Positions 45,356 to 54,976 of a DNA stretch of 64,000 nt are shown piece by piece; position 1 is the first letter of the stretch, and every line of letters starts with the position of its first letter. A program made the position numbers and the translations under genes. The stretch comes from [Clostridium] symbiosum. GTDB taxonomy: Bacteria > Bacillota > Clostridia > Lachnospirales > Lachnospiraceae. Location: NCBI GenBank assembly GCA_021769625.1, contig JAETSN010000008.1, forward strand, positions 1 through 64,000, written 5' to 3'. The notes beneath the pieces are model-generated. The model had not been told where the DNA came from and searched no databases. It saw nothing but the letters and a program-made list of their open reading frames with translations.

Positions 45356-46597
45356 TCAGAGAGAAGCTGTTCGCTCCTGGTCCGGCAGATATAAAAACAA
45401 TTCAAACACATTGTCTTCAGAACTTATCTCAAGGCTGCCCTGATAATGATCTACGATTTCTTCGATACTGCGGAGCCCGTAGCCATGGTTTTTGGCGTCG
45501 GGCTTTGTGGTGGAAGGTATTTGGCTTCCCGCTTCTAATGTGACAGAGGCGGGATTTTTGACGGAAAGCGCCAGCATTCCTTTCTGATGACGGGCGGTCA
45601 TTTCTATAAAACGTTCATCTTCCGGGAAAGAGCGGCAGCTTTCGATGGCATTGTCCAGAGCGTTGGCAAACAGGACGCAGATATCGGCGTTTGCGAAAGG
45701 CAGTTCTTCCGGGATATCCAGTTTCAGGCGCAGGGAGATATTCTGTTCCTGCATGAGCTGCTCTTTTACCGATAGAACGGCGTTCACCGTCTGGTCGCCG
45801 CAGTAATCCATTCTCCGGGTCATGCCGGGACTTTCCAGAAGGTGGGTGATGTAATCTTCTTTTTCCGCGTCGGGAAGAAGCAGGATCGTGTGCAGGTGAT
45901 TGGAGAGATCGTGTTTCAGGCGCCTGATCTCGAAGTGCTGCCGCTTCATGGATTCGTAGTATTGGCGGTTCATCTCCGCATAGAGGCTTTGTTGCTCAAG
46001 TTTTTGCTGTTTAGACAGAACGTTAATGGCGCTCAGAAGCCCGATAAAGGAAAACAGGGAGAGAAAGAGCAGGGCGGTATACAGGCAGGTGAGCCACAGG
46101 GGCGCCCGTACTTCCTGACTTGGGATCAACACGATAGTGAAAACGATGCCGCTGGGAGCAAGGGTGAGAAACAGCATCAGGCGCCACAGGGGATTTCCCA
46201 GTTCCGTTTTCTTTTCAGGTCCGTAAAACCGCACGAGCAGATACAAAAGGACTGCGAAGAGAGAGCGCATAAATATCATCATTTTAAAATTGGTGTAAAG
46301 ATTCAGTATATTATCAAGGAATGCGTTCCATGCAAATACCGTACTGGCAAGCATCAGGGCGAGAGTAAATTTTTTCGCGCGGCTGTCCGTGCAGGCGTAT
46401 TGGATTCCTGCGATGTAGAGCAGAAAGGTGGGGGGAAGGTTGTACAGATCCCCGATGAAAATGATCATGCAGACCATCAGAGCGCTGATAAATAACAGGA
46501 CAAGATGGGCAAAGTATGATTTTTTTATATTAAAAAGCCTTTTGAGCGTCAGATAATGAAAAATGTAAGAGGGTATTTCAAGGAAAAAAACAAACAT
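45356..46597 (-). CDS. GHKL sensor histidine kinase (AgrC/ComD-like)
   Basis: This 413-residue protein has about six N-terminal membrane helices (residues 1-200), a short coiled-coil and a C-terminal kinase. The H-box is RLKHDLSNHLH, the N-box NALDNAIESC and the G-box GYGLRSIEEI. The HPK10-like layout suits sensing of a peptide or membrane signal. I use the ATG at 46597 with AGGAGA upstream. It is downstream of, and paired with, the LytTR response regulator. Confidence 0.9.
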   Translation of the reverse strand: MFVFFLEIPSYIFHYLTLKRLFNIKKSYFAHLVLLFISALMVCMIIFIGDLYNLPPTFLLYIAGIQYACTDSRAKKFTLALMLASTVFAWNAFLDNILNLYTNFKMMIFMRSLFAVLLYLLVRFYGPEKKTELGNPLWRLMLFLTLAPSGIVFTIVLIPSQEVRAPLWLTCLYTALLFLSLFSFIGLLSAINVLSKQQKLEQQSLYAEMNRQYYESMKRQHFEIRRLKHDLSNHLHTILLLPDAEKEDYITHLLESPGMTRRMDYCGDQTVNAVLSVKEQLMQEQNISLRLKLDIPEELPFANADICVLFANALDNAIESCRSFPEDERFIEMTARHQKGMLALSVKNPASVTLEAGSQIPSTTKPDAKNHGYGLRSIEEIVDHYQGSLEISSEDNVFELFLYLPDQERTASL

Positions 46598-46667
46598 GCC
46601 GATTCTCCTGTTGCGGTGCAAAGGGATCTTCCTGATAACAGTTGGCAAAAGCAGCCCGGAATCATAT

Positions 46668-47402
46668 TTAACCTGTGAAGCCGGAAAAACCGGATAAAAG
46701 TGTTTTCGCCAGTTTTTCCGCAGCATCTTTTTTGTATGCCCTGCTGACGGGCAGTTTTTCGCAGGCGGGATTGTCTACCGTCACATAGTCGCTGCCGAGA
46801 AAGGTCACTTTGTCGCTGTTTACAAGATACCGCTGGTGTATGCGGATAAAATTTTTGTGCATCTGTTTTTCAATGTCGTTTAATCTGCCGTAAAAGATGT
46901 ACGTCTTTGCTGCAGTGACAAGATTGATGTATCTGCGGTCGCTGTAGAAATATAAGATATCGCCGCAGGGCAGGCGGTAGATGCCCTCCGTGTTTTTCAG
47001 CACGAAGAACTGTTTCGTCTGCGCCGAGAGCGTCTTTTTTACCCGCAGCAGCACTTCCTCCAGCCGTTCGGGGGCGGGGGGCTTGATCAGGTAATCCAGC
47101 GCATCCACCTGATAACCGTCAAATACATAATCGGTGTATCCGGTGACAAAAACGATCAGGAGGCTGCTGCCGGAGCGCCTTATCTTTCTTGCGGTATCCA
47201 TCCCGTTTTCCGCGCCCATTTCCACATCCAGAAAAAGCAGGTCAACTTCCCCGGGATGTGCAGTGATCCAGTTTACACAGGTATGTCCGTTTGAAAATTC
47301 ATAGACGATCTCATCTTCTGTCTCATCCAGTATCTTTTCCAGCTGTATTCTGAGCATATCCCTCGCATTTTCTTCATCATCACAGATCGCGATCCGGAGC
47401 AT
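46668..47402 (-). CDS. LytTR-family response regulator
   Basis: This 244-residue regulator has a receiver domain with Asp8, Asp9 and the phospho-acceptor Asp59 (LFLDVEMG), and a C-terminal LytTR DNA-binding domain (GDILYFYSDRRYINLVT, FIRIHQRYLVNSDKV). The start is the ATG at 47402. It is divergent from the ABC exporter genes, whose promoter region carries LytTR-like direct repeats. Confidence 0.92.
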   Translation of the reverse strand: MLRIAICDDEENARDMLRIQLEKILDETEDEIVYEFSNGHTCVNWITAHPGEVDLLFLDVEMGAENGMDTARKIRRSGSSLLIVFVTGYTDYVFDGYQVDALDYLIKPPAPERLEEVLLRVKKTLSAQTKQFFVLKNTEGIYRLPCGDILYFYSDRRYINLVTAAKTYIFYGRLNDIEKQMHKNFIRIHQRYLVNSDKVTFLGSDYVTVDNPACEKLPVSRAYKKDAAEKLAKTLLSGFSGFTG

Positions 47403-47542
47403 AAAAACAGATTCCTTTCTTTCGGCAGGTTTTCCCATATTTTGAGCTGTCATTGTCCGCGGTATAAGATAACGGATGGCTCTGTCCTTTATTATGCAAT
47501 GTTTTTGACAGATTTGGCAAGTGTCTGTCCCTGTTTCTACTT

Positions 47543-47605
47543 CCAAACTTTACATGACACCTGCCAAACTTTACATTTTTTGCAGCGGGGTACAAAAGTT
47601 TACAT
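47543..47605. promoter_or_regulatory. LytTR-type direct repeats upstream of the ABC exporter
   Basis: CCAAACTTTACAT occurs twice, at 47543-47555 and 47564-47576, with a 21-base period (two helical turns). A related AAAAGTTTACAT lies at 47594-47605. LytTR regulators bind imperfect repeats spaced this way, so this is the likely binding site of the adjacent regulator, upstream of the exporter. Confidence 0.72.
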
Positions 47606-47691
47606 AGGGAGCGCCGGATTTGACAGGGTTAAATTTGCCTGCCGGAAGTTCTGGCAAAATAACCATCAGAAAAGAAGAGAGGAGGCATATT

Positions 47692-48441
47692 ATGCTGCAA
47701 GTTAAAAATCTATATAAATCATACGAGACATCAAAAACCCGGTATCCGGTTTTGAAAGGGATCAGTTTTCATGTGGGACAGGGGGAGTTTGTGGCGGTCA
47801 TGGGATCGTCCGGCTCCGGCAAGAGCACGCTCTTAAACTGTATTTCCTGTTATATACCTTATGAGAAGGGAAATATCCTGCTGGGGAAACAGGATCTGAG
47901 CGTACTGAATAAGGAAGAGCTGGCAAAAGTCAGGAATGAAAAGCTGGGATTTGTCTTTCAGGATTTTATGCTGCTTGACGGCCTGACGGTGAAGGAAAAT
48001 ATTCTGATCCCAAGGATCATCAGGGAGAGCGCGGACAGGGAGGCGCAGGAGTATGCGGATAAACTGATGGAGCTGTTCGGGATCACTCATGTCAGAGATA
48101 AGTATCCGGCGGATATCTCCGGCGGGGAGAGGCAGAGGACTGCGGTGGCGAGAAGCCTGATCAATGACCCGCTGCTGATCCTGGCGGATGAGCCCACCGG
48201 AAATCTGGACAGTAAATCGAGCCGGACGGTGATAGAGGCGTTTGAGAAGGCAAAGGAGGGGATGCATTCCACGATCCTGATGGTGACGCACGACAGTTTT
48301 TCAGCGTCTTTCTGCGACAGAGTCATTCTGTTGAAAGACGGGATGATCTACAGACAACTTGACCGGATCGGGAGCCAGAGCAGTTTTCAGGGGTATCTGC
48401 TGGATACGATCAAGGTGATGAGCGAGGCGGATCAGGCATGA
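47692..48441 (+). CDS. ABC transporter ATP-binding protein (BceA/SalX type)
   Basis: This 249-residue ATPase has Walker A GSSGSGKS (around 41-48), Q-loop FVFQDF, signature ISGGERQR and Walker B LILADEPTGNLDSKS. It starts at the ATG at 47692 behind GGAGG. It belongs with the permease 76 bases downstream. BceAB-type exporters defend against or sense antimicrobial peptides; the linked LytTR system suggests peptide-controlled expression. Confidence 0.93.
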   Translation: MLQVKNLYKSYETSKTRYPVLKGISFHVGQGEFVAVMGSSGSGKSTLLNCISCYIPYEKGNILLGKQDLSVLNKEELAKVRNEKLGFVFQDFMLLDGLTVKENILIPRIIRESADREAQEYADKLMELFGITHVRDKYPADISGGERQRTAVARSLINDPLLILADEPTGNLDSKSSRTVIEAFEKAKEGMHSTILMVTHDSFSASFCDRVILLKDGMIYRQLDRIGSQSSFQGYLLDTIKVMSEADQA

Positions 48442-48517
48442 GGGAAGTTTGCCCCATACAGCGTAAAACGCTTCGGGTTTTACATTGACATGAAATGACA
48501 GAAAGTGAGATAAAGAA

Positions 48518-50623
48518 ATGACGATGAAAGAATTGGAAAAGAAACTGAGAAGACAGGACTACCGTCAGGCGAGGCTGTATCTGTTCTGTAATTTTGTCTC
48601 CCTGATGCTGATCACGGCCTATGCGATCATGATGATGGCGCCCACGGTGCTGGAGGTGCTGCCGGAGGGCGGGGATTCCAGAAAGCAGATGGTGGCGATC
48701 TTCGTTATGGCGGCGGTAGGCTGCGCGGCGTTCACGATCTATGCCACCGCTCTGTTTTTTCGGAAAAAGTCGAGGCAGGTCGGAATATTGATGGCGCTCG
48801 GCGCGTCAAAGAGGCAACTTGCGCCGATGCTCTACCGGGAAGTCCTCATGCTGGGATTTCTGTCTTCCGTCTGCGGTATGGCGGCAGGATTTCCCTTTGT
48901 GGCGCTGATCTGGAACAGCTTCCGGCTGTTTATTGTGGACAGTGAAGAGATGGTTCTGAATATCAGGCCGGAGTGTCTGAAGATTCCGTTCGCCTTTCTG
49001 GTGCTGGCGATCGCTCTCGCCTGTGTGACGGCAAAACGCTATCTGAAGAGGACGGATATTCTCGATACGATTCAGGAGGAACACAGAAACGAGCCGATCA
49101 GGGAACCTGGAAAGTGGTGCGGACCGGCCGGAATTGTCCTCCTGCTGGCGGGCGCCGTGGCAGGATACTATGCGCCGATGGTCTATATGGACCTTACGCA
49201 GTCCTACGGCGGAGCGTGGCTGAATGTGTTCTATGTGCCGGTGTTTGTCGGACTGTATATGATACTGCTCCACACGGTGGTGCACGGCTGGTGCCTCCGG
49301 AAAAAAGTTTTCTGTAAAAATCTGATTTCCCGGAGCATGATGAAGTTTCAGGGAAAGCAGACCGTGAACAATCTGCTGGTGTCCACCGTGTTGCTGGCGG
49401 GAGCCTGCTTTGCCATTTTCTATGTACCCGCCATGGCGACCGGAAATTTTCTGAATGTCAGAAACCGCACCTATGATTACCTGTACCATTACAGGGCGGA
49501 TCAGAAGGTGCCGGGAAAGGAGGAGACGGAGAAGCTGGCGGCAAAATACGGCGTATTTTTGAAGGACTGGCATGAAGCGCCCTATCTCTCCCTCGGGATG
49601 GACGGCATGAAATACAAGGAGGACGGAAACAGATTTTACTATGAGTATGAAGAACTCAAGGAGGAGGGAAAATTTTTTTCGGAGAAAGGTTTCCGGGAGT
49701 TGACAGGGATATCTCTGACAGTGGAGCCGGGCGCCTATTTTGCCGTCAGCGATAACGATAACAGCATCTATTCGAGGCGGCTCAACACGGACAGCACGCT
49801 GCTGACGAATATGGTCACAAGAGAAACGCTGAATACCAGCTTTGCGGGTTACGTGTGCTACGATCTTCTGGTGGAGGAGGCAGGGTATTATGTGCTGAAT
49901 GATGCGGACTATGATAAGATAGCGGAGGGGATCACGGGGGAGTGGAGCGGAAGGATGGCTGTATTTAATGCGGACGGTGAGGATGATTACCATTTTGCCG
50001 ACAGGCTTTTCCGAACGTTTCTCTCCTCCTTTGACAAGAGCTGTGAGATGCCGAGTTATTATGACAGGGTACAGAAGATATCGGAGAATGAAAAGGGGGA
50101 GGTATACTGGGGAGATACAGAAGAAATAGGAGAGGTCAGCTTTGACAGGGCGGACAGCTCGGAATTCAGACAGTTCTGGAGGTATATGCCGAAATTCCGC
50201 ATCTTAGACCAGAATGATTTTCTACGCACCTACGCGGTATTTCTGATGGTGTTTATCTTTATCTTCCTGATCTGCATCACGGCGGCCTGTGTGATCTGTT
50301 ATACAAGATGCCAGACGATCGCGGTAAACAACCGGTATGTGTTCGATGATCTGAGGAAACTGGGGGCGCCGCCCGCTTTTCTGAAGCGGGAGATAGAGAG
50401 ACAGTGCTGCACGGTGATCCGCACACCGTCGATCATCGGGATCTTTATGATGACACTGCTGTATACGATGATCATGTATGCCAATGACGGGAAGATATCA
50501 TTGAGTGAAGTACTTGCACTGGGTATCTGCGGTGTGGTGATCCTGCTGATCATTCTGCTGATCTATGCGGTTTACCGCCGGACAGTGAGAGCGCTGGTGA
50601 AGGAGTTGGAGATAGAAGGCTGA
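48518..50623 (+). CDS. ABC transporter permease (BceB/FtsX type)
   Basis: This 701-residue permease has an N-terminal helix, a helix pair and coupling loop around QVGILMALGASKRQL, further helices to about residue 300, a large extracellular domain of about 220 residues (about 305-560) and a C-terminal three-helix core (about 560-690). The single large extracellular domain and ten-helix layout match BceB/VraG permeases for antimicrobial-peptide resistance. An ATG two codons in is also possible. Confidence 0.88.
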   Translation: MTMKELEKKLRRQDYRQARLYLFCNFVSLMLITAYAIMMMAPTVLEVLPEGGDSRKQMVAIFVMAAVGCAAFTIYATALFFRKKSRQVGILMALGASKRQLAPMLYREVLMLGFLSSVCGMAAGFPFVALIWNSFRLFIVDSEEMVLNIRPECLKIPFAFLVLAIALACVTAKRYLKRTDILDTIQEEHRNEPIREPGKWCGPAGIVLLLAGAVAGYYAPMVYMDLTQSYGGAWLNVFYVPVFVGLYMILLHTVVHGWCLRKKVFCKNLISRSMMKFQGKQTVNNLLVSTVLLAGACFAIFYVPAMATGNFLNVRNRTYDYLYHYRADQKVPGKEETEKLAAKYGVFLKDWHEAPYLSLGMDGMKYKEDGNRFYYEYEELKEEGKFFSEKGFRELTGISLTVEPGAYFAVSDNDNSIYSRRLNTDSTLLTNMVTRETLNTSFAGYVCYDLLVEEAGYYVLNDADYDKIAEGITGEWSGRMAVFNADGEDDYHFADRLFRTFLSSFDKSCEMPSYYDRVQKISENEKGEVYWGDTEEIGEVSFDRADSSEFRQFWRYMPKFRILDQNDFLRTYAVFLMVFIFIFLICITAACVICYTRCQTIAVNNRYVFDDLRKLGAPPAFLKREIERQCCTVIRTPSIIGIFMMTLLYTMIMYANDGKISLSEVLALGICGVVILLIILLIYAVYRRTVRALVKELEIEG

Positions 50624-50683
50624 TCCGGGGAAGCTTTTTATCAAATATGTTGTCAGACATTGTCGGACATGCGGGGCGGGGAT

Positions 50684-50784
50684 CTGGTTTCCCCTGCCCC
50701 CGCAAGCAAGCCGCAGTTTTCCGGCGGTTTGCCTTCGCCTCGTCATCCGCCCTGATTTTCCCTGCCTCCGCGTGCGAGCCGCAG
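50684..50784. repeat. Imperfect direct repeats in the permease-chemoreceptor gap
   Basis: A 33-base unit beginning CTG(G/A)TTT(C/T)CCCTGCC and ending AGCCGCAG occurs at 50684-50716 and 50752-50784, a 68-base period with about seven mismatches. It fills most of the 162-base convergent gap. No coding function is apparent. Confidence 0.55.
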
Positions 50785-50785
50785 A

Positions 50786-52369
50786 TCACAGGTTGTCAAA
50801 CACCGCTGTTTCCTTCTCCAGTTCGGCCACGACTTCCTGATTGGTGCCCATGCGCTGTGTAATATCCTCCATGTCATTGACAAGGCTTTTTGTGCTGTCG
50901 GCGACACCGGCAATGCCGCCGGCGCCTTCATCGATGGCGTTTGTGATGGTTCCGATGGAGTCCGCGATCTCGGACATGGAACCTTTCAGGCTTTCAGTCT
51001 GTTCCTGAAATTCATCCATGGCATGGCGGATATAAGCCGCATCCTCCTTATACCGGCTTCCGGACTGGATAAATGCCTGAAATTCCGTAAGGACAGACTG
51101 GGTCATATAGTCGATCAGATGCTGGGCGTTTTCCGCGAGGTTATATACGGCTGCCGTCACGCCGCTGTTGATCGCCTGAATGCGGCTTGCCGTCTCTTTG
51201 CTGGAGTGTGCAAGGGCGCTTACTTCTTCGGCTACAATGGAAAAACCTCTGCCGGCGTCCCCGGCATTTGCTGCTTCTATGGAGGCGTTCAGGGAGATCA
51301 GCCGGGTCTGGTGGGCGATGGAAAGTATTTCGCTGGTAAGAGTCTCGATCTGGTCCACGCTCTTGCTCTTTTCAATGGCATCGTTGAGGGAACTCAATAT
51401 TTCTCTGGCTTTGGCGCCGGCAGTTTCCGCACTGTTCTGGGCAGACTGCTGCATGGCATCCGCACGGTTGTTCATCTGGACGGTATAATCGGCGATGGCG
51501 CTGCATTCTTCCGCTATATTCTGTACATCCGCCGTAATATTTTTGGCGCTGTCATTGATAGTGGATACATTGCCCGCCACTTCCTGGATGGTTGCGGAAA
51601 GCTGCTGGGCGAAAACAGAGAGCCCTTCTGCACTCTCCCGTGATGTCTGGGTACTTTTTAATACTTCGCCAGTCATGTTGTTGATGTGGCCGGAACTTTC
51701 CCGAATGGTATTTAAAATATTCTTGATCGGGATCACAACATTGTTGGTGATCAGCTTCATATCGGTAAAAACCAGCAGGATACATGCTATCACGGCGGCA
51801 ACAGCGACCACAAGGGATATGATATATACGATGGTAAGACGTGTTCTCGCCCTGGAGGTCTGTTCGCCGATGGAAGTATTCAGGGCGTCAATGTCGTTTT
51901 CCATGGCTTCGGCATAAGAAGCCACATCCCCGTTGGCCAGGATGTAGGCGTCCTGTGTCTTGTGAGCCGCACTGGCACAGACCAGACGGACCAGCGCATG
52001 TTTAAAAGAAGCATAGTCCGACAAAAGCGATTCGTACTGTATCCGGTCATCCGGTATGATATGGTATTCGTATTCCGCAAGCATGCCGTCCAGAAGGGCT
52101 TCTTCTTCCTTGATCTGCTGGACAAGGCTGATCATAGTGTCATAATCTGTCGCAACGATATGGCTCAATGCCATTTTATGGATAGTCATGGAAGACTGGC
52201 TGATCTCTGCCAGACGGCTCTTGCCGTCCATGTAGTTATCTGCAATATTGGCAGCGCTCGAATTCACATTGCGGATATTGATGATGGAAAGGATATTTGA
52301 CAAAAGCGCAACAATACCCAGAAGAGCGATCGGTATGATCAAACGCTGCTTTAAACTGATATCTTTCAT
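50786..52369 (-). CDS. Methyl-accepting chemotaxis protein
   Basis: This 527-residue chemoreceptor has TM1 at about 11-31, a helical periplasmic-type sensor (about 35-185, probably a four-helix bundle), TM2 at about 188-208, a HAMP-like region and a long signalling hairpin. The tip region reads ISLNASIEAANAGDAGRGFSIVAEEVSALA, the invariant CheA/CheW-binding turn. It ends with coiled-coil adaptation helices. It is transcribed with the binding-protein gene upstream, suggesting that the receptor samples that ligand. Confidence 0.92.
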   Translation of the reverse strand: MKDISLKQRLIIPIALLGIVALLSNILSIINIRNVNSSAANIADNYMDGKSRLAEISQSSMTIHKMALSHIVATDYDTMISLVQQIKEEEALLDGMLAEYEYHIIPDDRIQYESLLSDYASFKHALVRLVCASAAHKTQDAYILANGDVASYAEAMENDIDALNTSIGEQTSRARTRLTIVYIISLVVAVAAVIACILLVFTDMKLITNNVVIPIKNILNTIRESSGHINNMTGEVLKSTQTSRESAEGLSVFAQQLSATIQEVAGNVSTINDSAKNITADVQNIAEECSAIADYTVQMNNRADAMQQSAQNSAETAGAKAREILSSLNDAIEKSKSVDQIETLTSEILSIAHQTRLISLNASIEAANAGDAGRGFSIVAEEVSALAHSSKETASRIQAINSGVTAAVYNLAENAQHLIDYMTQSVLTEFQAFIQSGSRYKEDAAYIRHAMDEFQEQTESLKGSMSEIADSIGTITNAIDEGAGGIAGVADSTKSLVNDMEDITQRMGTNQEVVAELEKETAVFDNL

Positions 52370-52446
52370 TATGTTAGACTCCTTTTATATCTGATCTGAA
52401 CCCCGGGTTGCCGGTAGGGTATATCAAATGTCTGCTGCCCGATATG

Positions 52447-53688
52447 CTAAGGCGCCGTGATCCCTTCAACCATCGTATCAAGTCTGTCCTGAAGGCCTTT
52501 GCCGGAAGGGTTCCCGGAGAGGATATCCGCGGTGAAAGTGCTGACGGGCTCCCAGTAATTACCGCCGATACGCTGCAGACAGGAATATTCGGACTGTTCC
52601 AAAAGTGCGGCAATAGCGGGTGCGCTCTGTACTTCTTCGGATGCCGCTGCACTTGTGTTGGAGGGACCCTGGCCCCGGAGGGTGAAACGGAGTTTCTGGT
52701 TTTCCTCGTTTGTGATCCATTCCGCCAGTTTCGCCGCCCATTCCCTGTTCTGGGAATAAGCGTTGACACCGATCAGCTTATAGCCGGAAAAGGATGCCAT
52801 CTGGACCTGCTTTCCGGCGCAGGTGTAGGAGGGCAGTTTTGCGGCGCCAAAATTTTTGCCCCAGGCCTGTTCCACGGTAACTGCGTTCCAGACACCGTTG
52901 ATGCCCGCGATGATCGTATTGTCTTTGACGCCTTCGACGAATCCCGCATCATCTACGCTGATAAACCCGGGATGGGCAGCCATATTCTGCATTGCCCGCG
53001 CCACATCGATTCCTTTGATATCCCCTTCCGTGCTGTTCCAGGTACAGTAGTTGGTGATCCCATCGTCGTTTAATCCCACCGTCAGTCCGGTATTGCCGAA
53101 AAAAGAATACACATACCATGCGGAAGACCATTCCATGGAAACTTTTTTATCCTGTTCGGCGGCGATCTCCAGCATCCGGTCAAAAGACGTGATATCCTGT
53201 TCCGAAAAATATTGTTTATTATAATAAAGAAAGTACCCGTTGTCCGCTGTCAGCGGCAGGGCATAGAGTGTATTGTTTACGGATGCCGCAAGGACGGCTT
53301 CGGGCAGGTTTGTCGCTCTGACCGCATCGGCATTTTCAACCGGTTCAAGTGCGCCGGCGGCAACCAGGGTATTTAGCTGGTCATCGGCAAAGGCGAACAC
53401 ATCCGCCCCGTTTTCCAGATCTTCCATCAGCGCATCCATACAGTGGCTTTCGCTCTGGGGCTCATATGTAATCTGGAAATCTGCCTGTCCCTGATACTCG
53501 GCTTTGAATCCGTCTATGATCTGACGGAGCAATTCTTCATCTTCTTCGGCGCCCCAGACAGTCAGATTGACCGTATCGGAACCGGAAGCCTGTTCTTCAT
53601 CCAGAGAAGCAGGACTGTTATTTTGACATCCGGTCAGTAATACGGCCATCAGAATTGCCGGGAGCCATATGCTGCTCTTTTTTCTCAT
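52447..53688 (-). CDS. Extracellular solute-binding lipoprotein
   Basis: This 413-residue family-1-like binding protein has a lipoprotein signal: basic start, hydrophobic stretch and lipobox LLTGC (Cys21). The mature part has the sugar-binding-protein pattern VNLTVWGAEEDEELLRQIIDGFKAEY and VFAFADDQLNTL, with a later WNAVTVEQAWGKNFGAAKLP. No ABC permease or ATPase genes lie nearby, so it may work with the chemoreceptor gene 77 bases downstream rather than with a local transporter. Ligand unknown; sugars are likely for the family. Confidence 0.88.
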   Translation of the reverse strand: MRKKSSIWLPAILMAVLLTGCQNNSPASLDEEQASGSDTVNLTVWGAEEDEELLRQIIDGFKAEYQGQADFQITYEPQSESHCMDALMEDLENGADVFAFADDQLNTLVAAGALEPVENADAVRATNLPEAVLAASVNNTLYALPLTADNGYFLYYNKQYFSEQDITSFDRMLEIAAEQDKKVSMEWSSAWYVYSFFGNTGLTVGLNDDGITNYCTWNSTEGDIKGIDVARAMQNMAAHPGFISVDDAGFVEGVKDNTIIAGINGVWNAVTVEQAWGKNFGAAKLPSYTCAGKQVQMASFSGYKLIGVNAYSQNREWAAKLAEWITNEENQKLRFTLRGQGPSNTSAAASEEVQSAPAIAALLEQSEYSCLQRIGGNYWEPVSTFTADILSGNPSGKGLQDRLDTMVEGITAP

Positions 53689-53890
53689 AATCCTCTCCGC
53701 ACATAGTAATTTTTTTGTAATTATAATATCATTTTTTGGAGTTTTTTACAATCGGTTTTCTGCTGCCCGTCCGGGCTGGCATATGTGTATGTTACGTATT
53801 GTATTTTGAGATAAAATGTGGTGAAATAAGGATATACGGATCTGTATCCGTGGTCTTTTCCATTGTAAATGTATAAGGAGACGGGGTAAG

Positions 53891-54406
53891 ATGCTGAGAT
53901 TGAGACCATATAAAGCCTGTGATGCGCAGGTGATCACGACGTGGCTGAAAAATGAATATGCTTTCCGGCAGTGGAGCGCCGACCGCTATGAGAAGTATCC
54001 GATCACGCCGGATGATATGAATTTATATTATGACAGGGACAAAAATAACGGAAAGATCTGGGGTATGACGGCATTTTGTGACAAGGGTGTCATCGGACAT
54101 TTTACCATGCGGTATCCGGATGAAAACAGTCCGGATGAGATCAGGCTGGGATTTGTCATCGTTGATGATAAGGAGCGCGGAAAGGGTTACGGAAAAGAAA
54201 TGGTTTCTCTGGCTGTCCGGTATGCGTTTGATTTTGTAAAAGTGAAAAAAGTTTCTCTGGGTGTTTTTGAGAACAATACGGCGGCTATAAATTGCTATCG
54301 TGCCTGCGGCTTTGAGGAGGTACAATTGCAGGAGCGGGAAAGCTACCGCTGTATGGGTGAAGTGTGGAACTGTATTGAGATGGAGTTGAGGGTTGGAAGA
54401 AATTAA
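53891..54406 (+). CDS. GNAT-family N-acetyltransferase
   Basis: This 171-residue RimJ/RimL-like acetyltransferase has the acetyl-CoA motif DDKERGKGYGKEMVSLAVRYAF (V/I-x-x-x-x-R-G-K-G-x-G), then VSLGVFENNTAAINCYRACGFEE. It starts MLRLRPYKACDAQVI with GGAG upstream. The substrate is unknown; relatives acetylate ribosomal proteins, aminoglycosides or small amines. It is a monocistronic gene between divergent or convergent neighbours. Confidence 0.88.
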   Translation: MLRLRPYKACDAQVITTWLKNEYAFRQWSADRYEKYPITPDDMNLYYDRDKNNGKIWGMTAFCDKGVIGHFTMRYPDENSPDEIRLGFVIVDDKERGKGYGKEMVSLAVRYAFDFVKVKKVSLGVFENNTAAINCYRACGFEEVQLQERESYRCMGEVWNCIEMELRVGRN

Positions 54407-54453
54407 AAAGGCACAAAGTCAAAGCCTTAATGCTGGATTTTAATCCGGTATCA

Positions 54454-54972
54454 TTATTTATCTGTACCATACGCCGAGAGTTTTTTCAGAATGAGCAGCA
54501 GCGGTTTGTATAAGATCAGGGTCAACACAAAATTTCCGCAGCAGTGCAGGATGTCATAGGGTATGCCGTTTGTCCAGTATGCGAAGGCTGCGCCCGGACC
54601 GCCGGATATCAGATAGGGTATGGCGGTGAGGGCGCCGAAGGATAACCCGAAAGCGCCGGAGATGACCGCCCAGAGGAGGGCGGAATCTATCTTTTGCAGG
54701 GCGAGTGTGATCAGGGCGAGAATACTCCAGATATACAGATAGCTCACCCACCACACGCCGAAACCGTAAATGATCCCTTCCAGCAAAACGAAAGTATAGA
54801 TGATATAAAAAGTATGTTTTTTATATATTAAAGTATATAATATGATCAGGGTGCTGACAGGCTCGATGTTGGGCAGGAAGGACATGCCCACCTGCCCGAT
54901 CAGCAGGATGGAGGCGAGAAGCCCCGTTGTAACGATGCGGTATGTTTTTTCTGATGCAGTTGTCTGTTTCAT
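54454..54972 (-). CDS. ECF transporter S component
   Basis: This 172-residue protein has about six helices and the S-component layout (short helix with IVTTGLLASILLIGQVGMSFLPNIEPVSTLIILY, then paired helices). It is the substrate-specific membrane subunit of an energy-coupling-factor transporter; the shared T and A subunits would be encoded elsewhere. It starts four bases after the DUF4430 gene, and the two are surely one operon. DUF4430 resembles the C-terminal domain of transcobalamin, so cobalamin or a related vitamin is plausible, but unproven. Confidence 0.83.
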   Translation of the reverse strand: MKQTTASEKTYRIVTTGLLASILLIGQVGMSFLPNIEPVSTLIILYTLIYKKHTFYIIYTFVLLEGIIYGFGVWWVSYLYIWSILALITLALQKIDSALLWAVISGAFGLSFGALTAIPYLISGGPGAAFAYWTNGIPYDILHCCGNFVLTLILYKPLLLILKKLSAYGTDK

Positions 54973-54976
54973 AGAT

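Noticed and set aside
48806..49993. Open frame of 395 codons opposite the BceB-type permease
   Set aside because: It is His/Arg/Gln-rich, typical of an antisense frame of a GC-richer gene, and fully overlaps a well-supported permease.
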